Counted from the first letter of the stretch, positions 1 through 9,850 are shown. The stretch is DNA of 64,000 nt from Cereibacter_A azotoformans (GCF_003050905.1 NZ_QAOT01000022.1), one strand, 5' to 3'. Notes: generated by a model not told the origin, from the letters alone. A program made the numbers and translations.

Positions 1-166
1 GCATGCGCCGCTGCCAAGTCCCGGTGGGTGTCGCCTTCGGAGAGCCGGTGGCGCGTGCCGGGTCTCGGCAGTCGAGGAGCGGCAGGACCGGCGAGGGCTG
101 TGGAGCCGGTGCTGCGGAGCAGGCGGCCAGGGCGGTCAGCACGAGGAGGCAGGCGGTGCGGGTCAT
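1..166 (-). CDS. Rz1-like spanin outer-membrane lipoprotein (partial, runs off left edge)
   Basis: The frame opens with ATG at 166 and is still open at the window edge (55 codons visible). It starts with a lipoprotein signal: a short basic MTRT, a hydrophobic stretch, then the lipobox LAAC at residues 13-16, followed by a proline-rich segment (APAPQPSP). The ATG overlaps the TGA of the coiled-coil frame upstream as ATGA. A proline-rich lipoprotein overlapping or next to an Rz-type coiled-coil protein is the arrangement of phage spanins, which fuse inner and outer membranes at lysis. That role is inferred from layout and signal only. Spanin sequences are poorly conserved, so another small lipoprotein is possible. 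Confidence 0.45.
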   Translation of the reverse strand, partial: MTRTACLLVLTALAACSAAPAPQPSPVLPLLDCRDPARATGSPKATPTGTWQRRM

Positions 167-384
167 TCGAGAAGGCCCTCGGGCAGCCGTCGATCGAGAC
201 AGCCGTCGTCAGCCGTTCGACCGACGGCGGCCAGACGCGCCTGCAGTGCGTCAGCCTCGGCCGCGGCCTCTTGAAGCCTGCCGGCCATGGCGACCTGAGC
301 GCGTCCGAGCTGCGCCGTCCGCTGCCGCTCCGCCGCCAGCTGCTCCGAAATGTCAGCCCTGGACCTCCAGAGCGACACGCTGTC
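163..384 (-). pseudogene. Rz-like coiled-coil segment fused to IS21 istA remnant
   Basis: After the istA-like C-terminus (motif RRPLEFYDAVGRRL) the same frame continues for about 70 residues rich in A, E, Q, R and L with heptad-like spacing, ending EGLLE and overlapping the next lipoprotein by ATGA. A coiled coil followed by an overlapping proline-rich lipoprotein suggests the end of a phage Rz (inner-membrane spanin) gene. Its N-terminal anchor is missing and has been replaced by transposase sequence, so an IS21 element probably inserted and then recombined here. The piece is too short and repetitive to be certain; it could be an unrelated coiled coil. Confidence 0.35.
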
Positions 385-1372
385 AAGGCGGCGGCCGACG
401 GCATCGTAGAACTCCAGCGGCCGGCGCAGCCCCTGTCCAGGCATCTGATGCGGCGGTCGCGGAGGCGGTGCCTTGCGATGGGCCGGCTCGACCCGGCGCA
501 GGGCCTTGCCCTCAAGCACCGGATGGCCGGCGATCAGCTTGCCTTCCTCGAAGATCCTGATTTCCGTGGCATGGTGCTGGATCTCCAGCGTGCGCCGACG
601 TGCGGTGTCCGGCACCGAGTAGAAATTCCCGCCGACCGAGACCATGCCGTCCTTGGCTCGCGCGGCGCTCCACCGTCAGCACCGCGTTGTAGGCGATGGC
701 GGGCAGCGGCTTCAGGCTCGGCCGTTCCTCGGCGAAGGCTCCGTCCACGATGCGTCGCGTGGTGGCGTGAACACGAGGATTGGCCACCTCGGTCCGCCAG
801 GCGTCGAACTGGGCGTTGAGATCATCGAGGTTGCGGAAGGTCCGGGCCAGGAAGAAGTCCTGTCGGACATAGCGGAATGGCCTCTCGATTTTTCCTTTTC
901 GCGCGATAGGGGCGGCAGGCGCGCGGCTGGCGCCGTAGTGGTTCAGCAGCGTCACCAGCGCGGCGTTGTAGGTGATCACCCCGTCGTCCTCGCCGATCAC
1001 CGCGGTCTTCATCCGGTCGTAAAGGATCTCCTCTGGCACCCCGTCCATCGCCTCGAAGGCGCCAATGTGGCAGCGGAGAACCGATTGCAGGTTCTGGCTG
1101 GCGACGAACCGCCCCCAGAGCCAGCGGCTATGGCCGAGGACCATGCTGAACAGCCAGACCTTCCGGATGGCCCCGTTCGTCGGGCGATCCTTCCCCCGGA
1201 AGGATCGCTGTCCCTCCTCACCGTCGCTGAACTCGACGGTGAACTCGGCGAAGTCCATCTGTGCCTGCCGGCCCGGAGGGGTCTCGAAAGGACGTTCGAA
1301 GCCAGTCTGCCGCGGGGGCCGGACCTCGCGAAGGAAATCCGTCACCGCCGTGTATCCGCCCCCGTAGCCCAT
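385..1372 (-). pseudogene. istA: IS21-family transposase IstA, frameshifted remnant
   Basis: From 1372 downward the frame reads MGYGGGYTAVTDFLRE and then a DDE-type integrase core with AQMDFAE (first aspartate) and EAMDGVPEEILYDRMKTAV, all typical of IstA. Near 645 the reading frame changes: the C-terminal part (MVSVGGNFYSVPD to RRPLEFYDAVGRRL) continues in another frame, so there is an indel at about 630-650. The first ~100 residues with the HTH are missing and no istB follows directly. IstA normally has about 500 residues; about 350 can be recovered. IstA joins and cleaves IS21 ends, but this copy cannot make an intact enzyme. Confidence 0.85.
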
Positions 1373-1394
1373 CTGCCTGCTCCACCACAGCCAT

Positions 1395-1470
1395 GTCGTC
1401 CAGATCCAGGGCGACAGCTACCGGCTGAAGGAAAAGCGCATGGCCGGCATCATCGGCGCCCAGCCCTCAA
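1395..1470 (+). pseudogene. Possible IstB C-terminal fragment
   Basis: The plus strand reads VVQIQGDSYRLKEKRMAG, resembling the end of the IS21 helper ATPase IstB, which usually finishes with a GDSYRL-type strand. It has no start and lies on the opposite strand to the istA remnant, so it came from another insertion. Only about 25 residues support it. Confidence 0.35.
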
Positions 1471-1609
1471 AGGAGACCCTCGCCGCAGGCCAAACTGCGC
1501 TCGGGTTATGTGACGACCCCGCGCGCTCTGGCCTGCTCATCACCCGGGTGGACCACTCTTACTTCGGCCAAGTGGGCCAGTTTTGGACCGGCGTTGACAA
1601 CACGACGTC

Positions 1610-1690
1610 CTCGGCGAGCCGACCTCTGCCGACGCCATTCTCGACAGGCTGGTTCACAACGCCTACCGTATTGCACTGGATGGCTCCGCA
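1610..1690 (+). pseudogene. istB: IstB C-terminal fragment (IS21 helper ATPase)
   Basis: The plus strand reads LGEPTSADAILDRLVHNAYR, a very typical C-terminal motif of IstB/DnaC-like ATPases of IS21 elements. No upstream Walker motifs are present, so only the last ~30 residues of one copy survive. With the neighbouring fragments it shows that several IS21 insertions and deletions overlapped here. The 285 bp from 1691 to 1975 show no gene I can support. Confidence 0.6.
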
Positions 1691-1975
1691 CCACCAGCGC
1701 CCTTGCCGCGGGCCTCAATGAAGAGAAGCCCCGCAGGCCCCTCACGAAGGCGGCCGGATGTTCATGGAACGGATGGCCAGATGCCGTGGAATGCGCAGCC
1801 CGGATGCAGAAACGGCCCGAGATTGCAGGGAAGATGGACCTTTCGGTGCTACCGGAAGTACGGCTTCGCGGGGCTGGCCTGATCTCATCCCGCCGAGCCC
1901 TTCGGAAGCGTGATCGGCCGGAAGGTGTGAAGAGGCATCCGGCTCTGCAGGCGCGGATTGGCTGGCAACCGCGGC

Positions 1976-2503
1976 TTATATAAAGGGGTTTCGGTACTGC
2001 TCCGGGCGTGCGAGCGGCTCCTGGCCGAAGAGCGCGAGGCTCCGGGGGTCGCTCCTGCGGTTGTCGAGCACTTCTGCGATTTCCGCTGGATCCTCCAGGA
2101 AGAGCCAGCCGGCGAACTCCGCCTCGGTTACGTCTGCGAGGATGATGCGCTGTTCGGGATGAGGGGCGCACCAGGCGGCCAGCGCGAGAAAGGCCGCTCC
2201 GCGGCGCAGATCACTGGCGCAGAAGAGGCGGGAGACGATCGGTACGGAGGCGCGCCGCTCCAGTTCCCGGGCGGCCTCGAGTGCCCAGCCATCGAAGGGA
2301 CGCGATTTCCCGCTTTTTCCGGCAAGGTTCGCTTCTTGCATGTCGCCGCCATTCATCGGGCGATTCTGATCCGGCGGGGCGTCTTCTTCAAGCGCCAGAA
2401 GTCTAATGAGGGGTGCGGCAGCCAATCCGTTCACCTTGCACTTGTATTTCTCGTACATTTCGGGCACGATTTCGTGGCTTGAGTTGTTCTCTTTGCGTGT
2501 CAT
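1976..2503 (-). CDS. Hypothetical protein, 175 aa
   Basis: I do not recognise this protein. The ATG at 2503 is preceded by a GA-rich stretch (AGAGCGAG) and gives MTRKENNSSHEIVPEM; the frame could extend to 2590, but the added residues come from AT-rich, promoter-like DNA. The C-terminal half (about 80-175) is acidic and well structured in character (ASDLRRGAAFLALAAWC, EAEFAGWLFLEDPAEIAEVL), while residues 30-75 are polar. There is no signal peptide or membrane segment. It stands alone between the IS21 debris and the response regulator. A cytoplasmic role is all that can be inferred. Confidence 0.5.
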   Translation of the reverse strand: MTRKENNSSHEIVPEMYEKYKCKVNGLAAAPLIRLLALEEDAPPDQNRPMNGGDMQEANLAGKSGKSRPFDGWALEAARELERRASVPIVSRLFCASDLRRGAAFLALAAWCAPHPEQRIILADVTEAEFAGWLFLEDPAEIAEVLDNRRSDPRSLALFGQEPLARPEQYRNPFI

Positions 2504-2929
2504 GCTCGCTCTGGATGAGTGGCTGAGGCGTGAGAGAGTAATTATGCAGAAAGTAATCCGTACAGTATGCACAATACCTGTAATCCTCAAAGGCCCTCTT
2601 CAGTCAGCTTGACAACTTGAGGGCCAGAGAAGGGTTCCCATGAATTCTCTTTCTACCAATTCGCGCTGGGGCGATGATTCCATCACCCTGCCAGCTGCCG
2701 CCTTGGCCTGAGCAGATGCAGTGGGCGGGGCCGGGCCGGTTCTTCAAATGATCAGAGCGACGCGGTCTGTCGGCCGTGGGGTGTCCGGGAGAAATTCGGG
2801 CTGCGCTCGTCTGGCGCGGGTCCCGGCTTCCCGAATCCTTTTCCATGCGCTTCGGGATTGTCAGGGCAGCGACTCCTGCTGCGCGTGCCCTTCACCTCTG
2901 GACGCCGGCCTGGTGGCCGGCGTCATCGA
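2504..2929. other. Intergenic, no supported gene
   Basis: The part next to 2503 is AT-rich and probably holds the promoter of the hypothetical gene on the minus strand. An inverted repeat with arms ATTCGGG and CCCGAAT lies about 2796-2838, downstream of the response regulator, without a T-run. The short reading frames here have no ribosome site or recognisable content. Confidence 0.4.
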
Positions 2930-3634
2930 TCAGGCGTTCATTCCGCTCCGGGGGGTCGGGGCCGCCGCGGCATTCTCGGTTGCCTCACGTCCCCTCTTGG
3001 ACGTCGCGGTGGAGCCGTAGCCGAACTGGGAGGCCACCATGGCCGCCTGGGTGCGGTTTTTGACATTCAGCTTGGCGCAGATCGAGCGCACATGCATCTT
3101 GACCGTCACCTCCGAGAGGCCGAGGTTCTGGGCAATTTCCTTGTTCATCAGTCCGGCCGTAAGGCCTTGCAGAACTTCGAGTTCCTTCGGCGTCAGTCCC
3201 CGCTCGTCGGAGGCACTCCGTCGCGGTGTCAAACGCAGGAAGGCCGGCAGGTAGGTTTCGCCTGCCAGGATGAAGTTGATGGCATTCACGAGCGAACGGG
3301 CACCCTGGGACTTGTCGACATAGCCCGCAGCCCCTTTTTCCAGTGCCTCGATGACGACATTCGGAGCGGCGCCGCTGGCAAAGAGCACCACGGGCTGAGT
3401 CTGGTTCATCTCCACCAGGCGCGCGAGCGCATCAAGGCCCGGCATCATCCCTGGCAGGAGCAGATCGAGGAGGATCAGGTCGAAGGGGCCGTGGCTCCTG
3501 ATGAGCGCCTCCAGTTCTTCGACGCTTGCGGCCTCGAGGATCTCCGCGTCCAGCTGAGGTGCAAGATAGGCGGCAATCACCTCCCGGACTAGGCACTGGT
3601 TTTCCGCAAGCGCGATCTTTCTCTTCTGCATCAC
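2930..3634 (-). CDS. NarL/LuxR-type two-component response regulator
   Basis: A receiver domain (about 1-125) is followed by a LuxR-type helix-turn-helix (about 145-210). The phosphoacceptor aspartate is in LILLDLLLP (about residue 55) and the conserved lysine is in GYVDKS. The acidic pocket near the N-terminus reads AEN rather than the usual pair of acids, so one Mg-binding acid is missing. The HTH reads LTPKELEVLQGLTAG and NKEIAQNLGLSEVTVKMHV, a complete LuxR core. A 25-residue A/T/S/P-rich tail follows. No kinase gene is adjacent. It lies downstream of the large GGDEF-EAL gene on the same strand, separated by 466 bp, so it may serve the same surface/biofilm regulon; that is inference. Confidence 0.9.
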   Translation of the reverse strand: MMQKRKIALAENQCLVREVIAAYLAPQLDAEILEAASVEELEALIRSHGPFDLILLDLLLPGMMPGLDALARLVEMNQTQPVVLFASGAAPNVVIEALEKGAAGYVDKSQGARSLVNAINFILAGETYLPAFLRLTPRRSASDERGLTPKELEVLQGLTAGLMNKEIAQNLGLSEVTVKMHVRSICAKLNVKNRTQAAMVASQFGYGSTATSKRGREATENAAAAPTPRSGMNA

Positions 3635-4100
3635 TGTCTGTTACCCTTCACCGGCGGTTGAAATACCACTGGACAGCTCCATTCTTCTTTTCGGCACGGT
3701 ACCTGCGCGAAGGCAGCGCTGCGGGGCACGGCGCATGATCAAAGGAAGGCCCTACCGCTTTCGATGCGGCTAAGATTGAACTATCCGCGCATAACATGTG
3801 AAAAAACGCATGGCATCTTATCTCCTGCGAGCAATCACTATCGCAAGTATTAATCGAAAGTTAAAAGATGACTCAAGGCTGCCATGCAGGCGCAGCATGG
3901 AGGAGGTTCCCGGATGCCGGAAATCAACTTTACGATGAAAATTGGGCAAATGCAGCGGGAATCGCTTTCAGGATGGACGGAATCGGCCACCATTGCCCGG
4001 CAGGGATGAGTTCAGCCTGTTGCGTTCCTGCTCGTCGCTGCCACCGGAGCCACTGTGGCCCCGGCGGATGTGTAATTTTGACGCATCCGGCGGTCTTCAA
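3635..4100. other. AT-richer intergenic region upstream of the response regulator
   Basis: This 466-bp stretch is visibly richer in A and T than its surroundings, especially about 3770-3870, and likely carries the promoter for the regulator on the minus strand. A plus-strand frame from 3868 lacks a ribosome site and reads like noise (many H, C, G). I see no gene. Confidence 0.5.
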
Positions 4101-7100
4101 TCAGCGCCCGGAACAAGACGCGGGTGGGGACGCGGCCTGTGGCCGATCTTCCGGCCGGGAAACATATGTGGCCTCGAAGATCTGAGGGGGCAGGGGAGGG
4201 CTGGAGAGGTAGCCCTGGATGCGATCGCATCCGGCCGAGCGCAGCCATTCGCGCTGAGCTTCCGTCTCCACGCCCTCGGCCGTCGTGGCCATTCCCAGCG
4301 TCCGGGCGAGGCCGAGGATGGCCTGGATGAGGGGCCCGCTGTGACGGGACTCACCGGAGTCGAGGCCGGCGACGAAACTCTGGTCGATCTTGATTTCCGA
4401 GACCTCCATGCGGTGGAGGTAGGACAGGGAGGCGTAGCCTGTGCCGTAATCGTCGATGGCGATGCCGATGCCGGCCTCTCGCAAGGCGGCGCTGTTTCTG
4501 GTGGCTGTCTCGGACTGGGCGATCAGGGAGGTCTCTGTCAACTCGATCACGAGCAGGCGGGGGTCGACCTGTTCCCGCGAGAGACATTCCAGGACATTGT
4601 GGCCAAAGTCTGCACGAGCAAAACTTTGGGCCGAGACATTCACCGCAAGCCGATGGCGCCAGCCCCGACGGGCCCACTGGGCGAGCTGACGGGTGGCGAG
4701 GGTGAGCACCTGGGTGTCGATGTTCAGGATCAGGCCGGTTTCCTCGGCCAGCGGAATGAACTCGTCGGGTCGCACCTCGCCCAGAACGGGGTCTGTCCAC
4801 CGCACAAGCGCCTCGGCGCCGGTGAGGCGGTTGGTGGCGTCCAGAGCGAACTGCGGCTGGTAGACGAGCCGCAGCCGGCCGATTCCTGTCCCGGCAAGCG
4901 CCTGGCCGATCGCACTTCGTCGCTCTTCGGCTGCGAAGAGCTCCTGCGACAGCACGACAGTCTGGTTGCGTCCGCGGCTCTTGGCGGCGTGGAGGGCGAT
5001 GTCGGCCCCGGTCATCAGCACGGACATGGTGGTGCCATGGGCCGGGGAGAGCGCAATGCCCGTCGAGGCGGTGAGATTGATCGGCTGCCGGTCGCTTCCG
5101 ATCGGCCGGGCGACCGCGCGGCGCAGCCTCTCGGCCAGGGCGACGGCGTCTTCACGCTCCAGCCCAGGCGCAAGCAGCATGAACTCGTCCCCGCCCATCC
5201 GGGCGACGAGGTCCTGCGGACGTGCGGCTTCGCGCAGGCGCCCGGCCAGAACGCGCAAGGCTCGGTCGCCTGCTTCGTGGCGCATCGTGTCGTTGACGGA
5301 TTTGAAGTTGTCGAGATCGAGCATGATCAGTGCCAGGGGTGGTCTGCCGGGATCTGAATCCAGCCGGGCCAGCAGGTCCGCCCTCAGAGCGCGGCGGTTG
5401 ACCAGGCCTGTCAGGGGGTCCTCGGCCGCAAGCCGGCGCAGTTGCTCGGCGCTGGCTTCGGCCGCGGTGATATCGGTCAGCGAAAGCACAATTCTGGCCC
5501 CCTGTGGGGCCGCAGGCAGGGGGGCTGCATTGATGGACAGAACGCGCCGGCTGCCGTCGGGAAGACGGACGGCATAGCGCAGGTCGTGCTGATCCTGCCC
5601 TGTTGCGGTCACGAGGGCAGAGGGCAGGGCAGTTCTCTCGACCGGCTCGCCCTCAAGAGTTTCCAGTGGCCAGTCCGGGATGAGGAGGGTTCTGGGATCG
5701 TCGGGCGCAGGTACCAGATCCAGGATGCGCTGTGCTTCGGCATTGGCATAGATCACGCGTTCGGCGGCGTCAGTGGCCACAATGGCCGAGACGCTCGTGC
5801 GCAGAACGCCGGTGAGGAGGGCATTATGCGCCTCGAGCTCGCGTTCGAGCGCCTTGCGGTCGCTGATCACGGTTTCGATCGAGACATAGCCGGCATAGGT
5901 CCCATCGGCATCGTACAGCGGATGGATGTTGAAGCGGATCCAGTAGGGTTGGCCGTTCACGTCATAGTTGAGGGTTTCGCCCTCGTGGCTGTCGCGCCGG
6001 TCGACGGCGGCCTGTACCGCGGCCACGGCCGCGGGATCGGTCTGCGGTCCCCGGATCAGGGTCCCGAAATCCCGCCCCACCACATCAGCGAGCCGGTAGC
6101 CGGTCTGGACCTCAAAGGCGCGATTGACCCAGACGACCCGCAGCTCGGTGTCCAGAACGGCGACGAGGTTCGTCATCACCTCCGTGACGCGCGCGAGGCG
6201 GTGGAGGTTCCGCTCGGCGGCCTTGGCGGCCGTTCTGGCGAGGATGGCGGTTGTCTCGGCATCTTGTCTGGCCAGTGAAGCCCCGATCGCATCCGCAATC
6301 GCGCGCAGGAGGGCTCTTTCTCCCGGATCGAAGGGCGGACGCGGCCGGACCGCATCGAAGCCGACAAAGCCTGTCAGGGCGGTGCCGTCGGTGAGTGGCA
6401 CCGCCACCAGAGCATGGATACCCTGCCGGGCAAGATGCGCCCGGATCGGATCCCCGTCCTGCAGGGCCGCGACATCGGGGATATCGACGGCCATGTCGTC
6501 CTGCAGGAGTGCCAGCCAAGGCTCGATCATCTCCAGCGGCAGACGCTGCAAGGAATGCCGCTCCGGCGGAATGCCGGCGCGACACCATTCATGGGTATTG
6601 CTGCACATCCCGTCCTCGATCCGGAAAACATAGGCCCGGTCGGCACGGCAGTGGGCGCCAAGTTCAGCAAGCGCCTGGTCGATCGCGGCATCCACTTCGG
6701 AACCAGTGGCCCGCATCAGGGCGCGCATCAGCGGGGTTGCCAGGCGCTGCCCTTCCGACAGGCGTTGCGCAAGACGGGCGGGGCCGTGCGGATCCTCGTC
6801 GAGGGGCTGCCACGCCTCCCGCTCCTGCGCAATGAAGGGTTCCGACGCGTCCTTTCGCATTGGCAATGAGCCGGTCTCGTACATGATGCGGTTGCGTCCG
6901 CTCCGCTTGGCCTCGTAGAGGCGGATGTCGGCTTGCGCGTGGAGCTGGTCGAGAGTTTCTCCATCCTCGGGGCTGATGGCGATCCCCGCCGAGAAGGTCG
7001 GCTGGACGGGATCGGAGTTGCGCAGCGAGGGGGTGTCCGCTGCCCGTTGCGCCAGCCGCTCGGTCAGCTCCACCATGGTCCGCCGATCAAAGCCGGGGCA

Positions 7101-8492
7101 GAGCATCAGGAATTCTTCTCCGCCCACCCGGAAGGCGCGGGTGCCCTCCGGCATGGTCCTGATCATCGCCGTGGCGAAGTGGCTGAGCACCCGGTCCCCC
7201 ACCGCGTGACCGAACCGGTCGTTGATCTGCTTGAAATGGTCCAGATCGATCAGGGCGATGCCAAGGGTGGCCTGCTGCGCCCGGGCGGTCTCGAAGGCAA
7301 CCCGCAGGGCGCGACGGTTGCCAAGGCCGGTCAGCGGGTCGGAGAGCGCCAGCCGCTCGGCCGTCTCGCGCAGGCGGCTGATCTCGACAAGCTGGGTGCG
7401 GGATTGTCCCAAGGCCTCTTCGAGCCGCTCGGCGTTGCGATGAAGCTCGGTCGTATCGGTCATGATGGCCGCGGTCCCGAGGAGCGCGTTCCGCCCGCCG
7501 AGGGGAAGGCGCATGGGCAGCAGCCGGATGTCGAACATCCGGCCCTGGATCTCCATCCATCTCCGCTCGCTCATGCCCTTCTCGCCCTTCTCCAGCACCT
7601 CGCACAGCGTGGCCAGTGGCCCGGTCTTGCGCGGCTGCTCGCCGAGGACGAGGTCGGGCAGCAGCTTCCGTGCGGCCGGGTTCATTCCTGCGATGCGGCC
7701 TTGGCTGTCCAGAACCAGAACCGGATCGCTCAGGCTGAAGTAGATCAGGTCGCGCGCCAGGGTCGCGATGTCGAAGGATCGGTTGGCGTAGATCGCCCAG
7801 GTAAAGACCAGAAGGATGAAGGCGAAGGCGAAGGGGGTGGGGTCAAAGCCGAAGAGGGTTGTGCCCAGCGTGACATAGGCAAGATTGGCGGCCAGGGGCA
7901 CCAGGGTGCCGAACATCATCATCATCAGGGTCGGCCGCATGATGGGGTTGGCCTGGAAGGCGGCCAGAATGGTGATGGCGACCGCTGACATAAGGAAGAC
8001 GTAGAGCAGTGCTGCCGCAGCGTAGAACAGCGGCCCGTGCTCGAATATGCCGGAGGTCCGGCCATGCAGGATCCCGAGCCGTGTACCCGGCAGGTAGAAC
8101 AGCCCGTGCCAAGGGTTGGTTGCGGCCATGAATGTCACAAGGCCCACAAGGCCTGCGATGAAGAAGGCCTCGGTCCGCAGGCTGCGCCTGCGCAGATCGA
8201 AGCAATAGTGTCTCAGAAAGAAGAACCAGCAGATGGGCACGAGGGCGATTGCGGGCCAGGCTGCGGTTGCAAAGGCAATCTTGCAGGAAAGGTCCGGGAC
8301 TGCCAGTTCAAGGCTGGCCGCCCCCAGCCACCAGATCATGCCGAAGATGCAGGTCAGGAAATGCGCGCGGCCGAAGAAGCCGCCTTGGCGCAGGAGCCAG
8401 GAGGCGAGCAGCATGAAGCCGGCGAGCGTCGCCCCCATGACATAGACCGCGCTGTCGAGGCTGAGCCCGATGAAGCAGTGGGTGATGTCCAT
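4101..8492 (-). CDS. Membrane sensor with two GGDEF domains and an EAL domain (c-di-GMP synthase/phosphodiesterase), 1463 aa
   Basis: Order: N-terminal seven-helix membrane region (about 1-230, of the type found in histidine kinases), PAS (about 245-360), GGDEF 1 (about 380-545, site motif VGGEEF near 455), GAF (about 585-745), two PAS domains (about 775-1015), GGDEF 2 (about 1028-1190, MGGDEF near 1100), then EAL (about 1205-1450). The EAL part keeps EALVRW, ELTETSL, DDYGTGYASLSYL and KIDQSFV, so catalytic residues look intact. Both cyclase motifs also look active, so it may make or degrade c-di-GMP depending on sensory input. It sits downstream of a GAF-GGDEF gene and the cellulose operon on the same strand, which implies control of cellulose synthesis. 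Two cyclase domains plus a GAF between them is unusually elaborate. Confidence 0.93.
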   Translation of the reverse strand: MDITHCFIGLSLDSAVYVMGATLAGFMLLASWLLRQGGFFGRAHFLTCIFGMIWWLGAASLELAVPDLSCKIAFATAAWPAIALVPICWFFFLRHYCFDLRRRSLRTEAFFIAGLVGLVTFMAATNPWHGLFYLPGTRLGILHGRTSGIFEHGPLFYAAAALLYVFLMSAVAITILAAFQANPIMRPTLMMMMFGTLVPLAANLAYVTLGTTLFGFDPTPFAFAFILLVFTWAIYANRSFDIATLARDLIYFSLSDPVLVLDSQGRIAGMNPAARKLLPDLVLGEQPRKTGPLATLCEVLEKGEKGMSERRWMEIQGRMFDIRLLPMRLPLGGRNALLGTAAIMTDTTELHRNAERLEEALGQSRTQLVEISRLRETAERLALSDPLTGLGNRRALRVAFETARAQQATLGIALIDLDHFKQINDRFGHAVGDRVLSHFATAMIRTMPEGTRAFRVGGEEFLMLCPGFDRRTMVELTERLAQRAADTPSLRNSDPVQPTFSAGIAISPEDGETLDQLHAQADIRLYEAKRSGRNRIMYETGSLPMRKDASEPFIAQEREAWQPLDEDPHGPARLAQRLSEGQRLATPLMRALMRATGSEVDAAIDQALAELGAHCRADRAYVFRIEDGMCSNTHEWCRAGIPPERHSLQRLPLEMIEPWLALLQDDMAVDIPDVAALQDGDPIRAHLARQGIHALVAVPLTDGTALTGFVGFDAVRPRPPFDPGERALLRAIADAIGASLARQDAETTAILARTAAKAAERNLHRLARVTEVMTNLVAVLDTELRVVWVNRAFEVQTGYRLADVVGRDFGTLIRGPQTDPAAVAAVQAAVDRRDSHEGETLNYDVNGQPYWIRFNIHPLYDADGTYAGYVSIETVISDRKALERELEAHNALLTGVLRTSVSAIVATDAAERVIYANAEAQRILDLVPAPDDPRTLLIPDWPLETLEGEPVERTALPSALVTATGQDQHDLRYAVRLPDGSRRVLSINAAPLPAAPQGARIVLSLTDITAAEASAEQLRRLAAEDPLTGLVNRRALRADLLARLDSDPGRPPLALIMLDLDNFKSVNDTMRHEAGDRALRVLAGRLREAARPQDLVARMGGDEFMLLAPGLEREDAVALAERLRRAVARPIGSDRQPINLTASTGIALSPAHGTTMSVLMTGADIALHAAKSRGRNQTVVLSQELFAAEERRSAIGQALAGTGIGRLRLVYQPQFALDATNRLTGAEALVRWTDPVLGEVRPDEFIPLAEETGLILNIDTQVLTLATRQLAQWARRGWRHRLAVNVSAQSFARADFGHNVLECLSREQVDPRLLVIELTETSLIAQSETATRNSAALREAGIGIAIDDYGTGYASLSYLHRMEVSEIKIDQSFVAGLDSGESRHSGPLIQAILGLARTLGMATTAEGVETEAQREWLRSAGCDRIQGYLSSPPLPPQIFEATYVSRPEDRPQAASPPASCSGR

Positions 8493-8639
8493 GGTGATCC
8501 GGCCGCCCTGGTTTCGGTGTCACGTTCTGCGGGACGCGAAGGTCGCGTGATATCTTTGCCGTGGCCGGCCTTGGGCCTGCCTGCAGTGCCTTCCTCAACC
8601 TGCCGAACCCTGACCGCCTGCCTTGTGCGGGCGGGGACG

Positions 8640-9644
8640 TCACGGATCCGGGAAGCTGATCACGTTCTTGCCGTGAGCCTTCGCCGCATAAAGGGCTTCG
8701 TCGGCGCTCTTCATCAGGCTGCGGGGTGTGGCATCGGGATCAAGGACGGCTGCCAGGCCGAAGCTTGCCGTCACGGCGACATGGGGAGCCTCGGCGAGCC
8801 GGATGGCCGCCAGCCGCCGGCGCAGGCGCTCCATGAGCGGCTCGGCTTCGGCCAGGGAGGTCCCGGGCAGGACGATGGCGAACTCGTCGCCTCCGACGCG
8901 GCCGAAGATGTCTGACCGACGGATGGTGCTGCGGGTACAGCGCCCGACGGACCTGAGAACCCGGTCGCCCGCGGGATGGCCATAGGTGTCGTTGAAGGCC
9001 TTGAAATCGTCGATGTCGAAGAGGACGAGCGTGAGTTCGCTGTTCGCGTTCCGGCGCTGCCGCATGGCGGTGGCAAATCGCTCCTCGAAGGCCCGCCGCA
9101 TGCAGGCTCCCGTCAGCGCATCCTCGGCGACGGAGCGGCGCAGTTCCAGCCGCTCCATGATCAGATGGGCGAACCGGGCGAGCACCTCCTGTTCCCGAAG
9201 GCTGAATTCGCGTGGGACATGGTCCATGACGCAGATGGCCCCGAGATTGTGGCCATCCGGAGAGGCAAGGGGCGCACCGAGATAGGAGCGGATGTAGGGC
9301 GCGTCGGAGACGAGGAGGCTGGTGCGAAACCGCGGATCCTCGAGCGCATCGGGAATGGCCATCGGATCCTGCCCCTCGATCACGTGGGTGCAGAAGCTGC
9401 CGGTGCGCTCGGTCTCGCGCATCCCCAGGCCGATCTCGGACTTGAACCATTGCCGGTGGGTGTCGACGAAGGAGATGGCGACCATGGGCATGTCGAACAC
9501 GCTCTGCACGGTCTGGGTGATCGTGTCGAATTCCCCTTCGGGCAGCGTGTCGAGGATCTGGTATTGCCGCAAGGCGGCAATCCGCTGGACCTCCTTGTCG
9601 ACCGGCGGTCGCGACCGGCATGTGATGGAGCCCGGCTGCATCAT
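8640..9644 (-). CDS. GAF-GGDEF diguanylate cyclase
   Basis: A GAF domain (about 25-165, typical SFCTHVIEG and YLGAPL motifs) precedes a GGDEF domain (about 175-334) with LVLFDIDDFKAFNDTYGH and the active-site motif VGGDEF near residue 250. The RxxD inhibitory site is not evident. It makes c-di-GMP from two GTP; the ligand of the GAF domain is unknown. It ends 147 bp before the large GGDEF-EAL gene and starts about 330 bp after the cellulose operon, all on the minus strand, which suggests local c-di-GMP supply for BcsA. The start is one of two adjacent ATGs at 9644 or 9641 behind GAGGAC. Confidence 0.93.
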   Translation of the reverse strand: MMQPGSITCRSRPPVDKEVQRIAALRQYQILDTLPEGEFDTITQTVQSVFDMPMVAISFVDTHRQWFKSEIGLGMRETERTGSFCTHVIEGQDPMAIPDALEDPRFRTSLLVSDAPYIRSYLGAPLASPDGHNLGAICVMDHVPREFSLREQEVLARFAHLIMERLELRRSVAEDALTGACMRRAFEERFATAMRQRRNANSELTLVLFDIDDFKAFNDTYGHPAGDRVLRSVGRCTRSTIRRSDIFGRVGGDEFAIVLPGTSLAEAEPLMERLRRRLAAIRLAEAPHVAVTASFGLAAVLDPDATPRSLMKSADEALYAAKAHGKNVISFPDP

Positions 9645-9850
9645 GTCCTCATCCCTGCTCCGCTTGGGTAGGGCACGTCCAATATGCGGGGCAATCCTGC
9701 CAATCTGAGGGCAGTCCTTCTCCTCCGGAGGGGGCGGCTATCTTGTGGTGCATCCTTCGCCAGGACCTGCATCGCCCGCTCCTCGAAGGGGTCCTGCTGA
9801 AGCGTATGGATTTTTTGGGAAAAATCCGGTCGGAGCTTCCGGGAAGGAAG

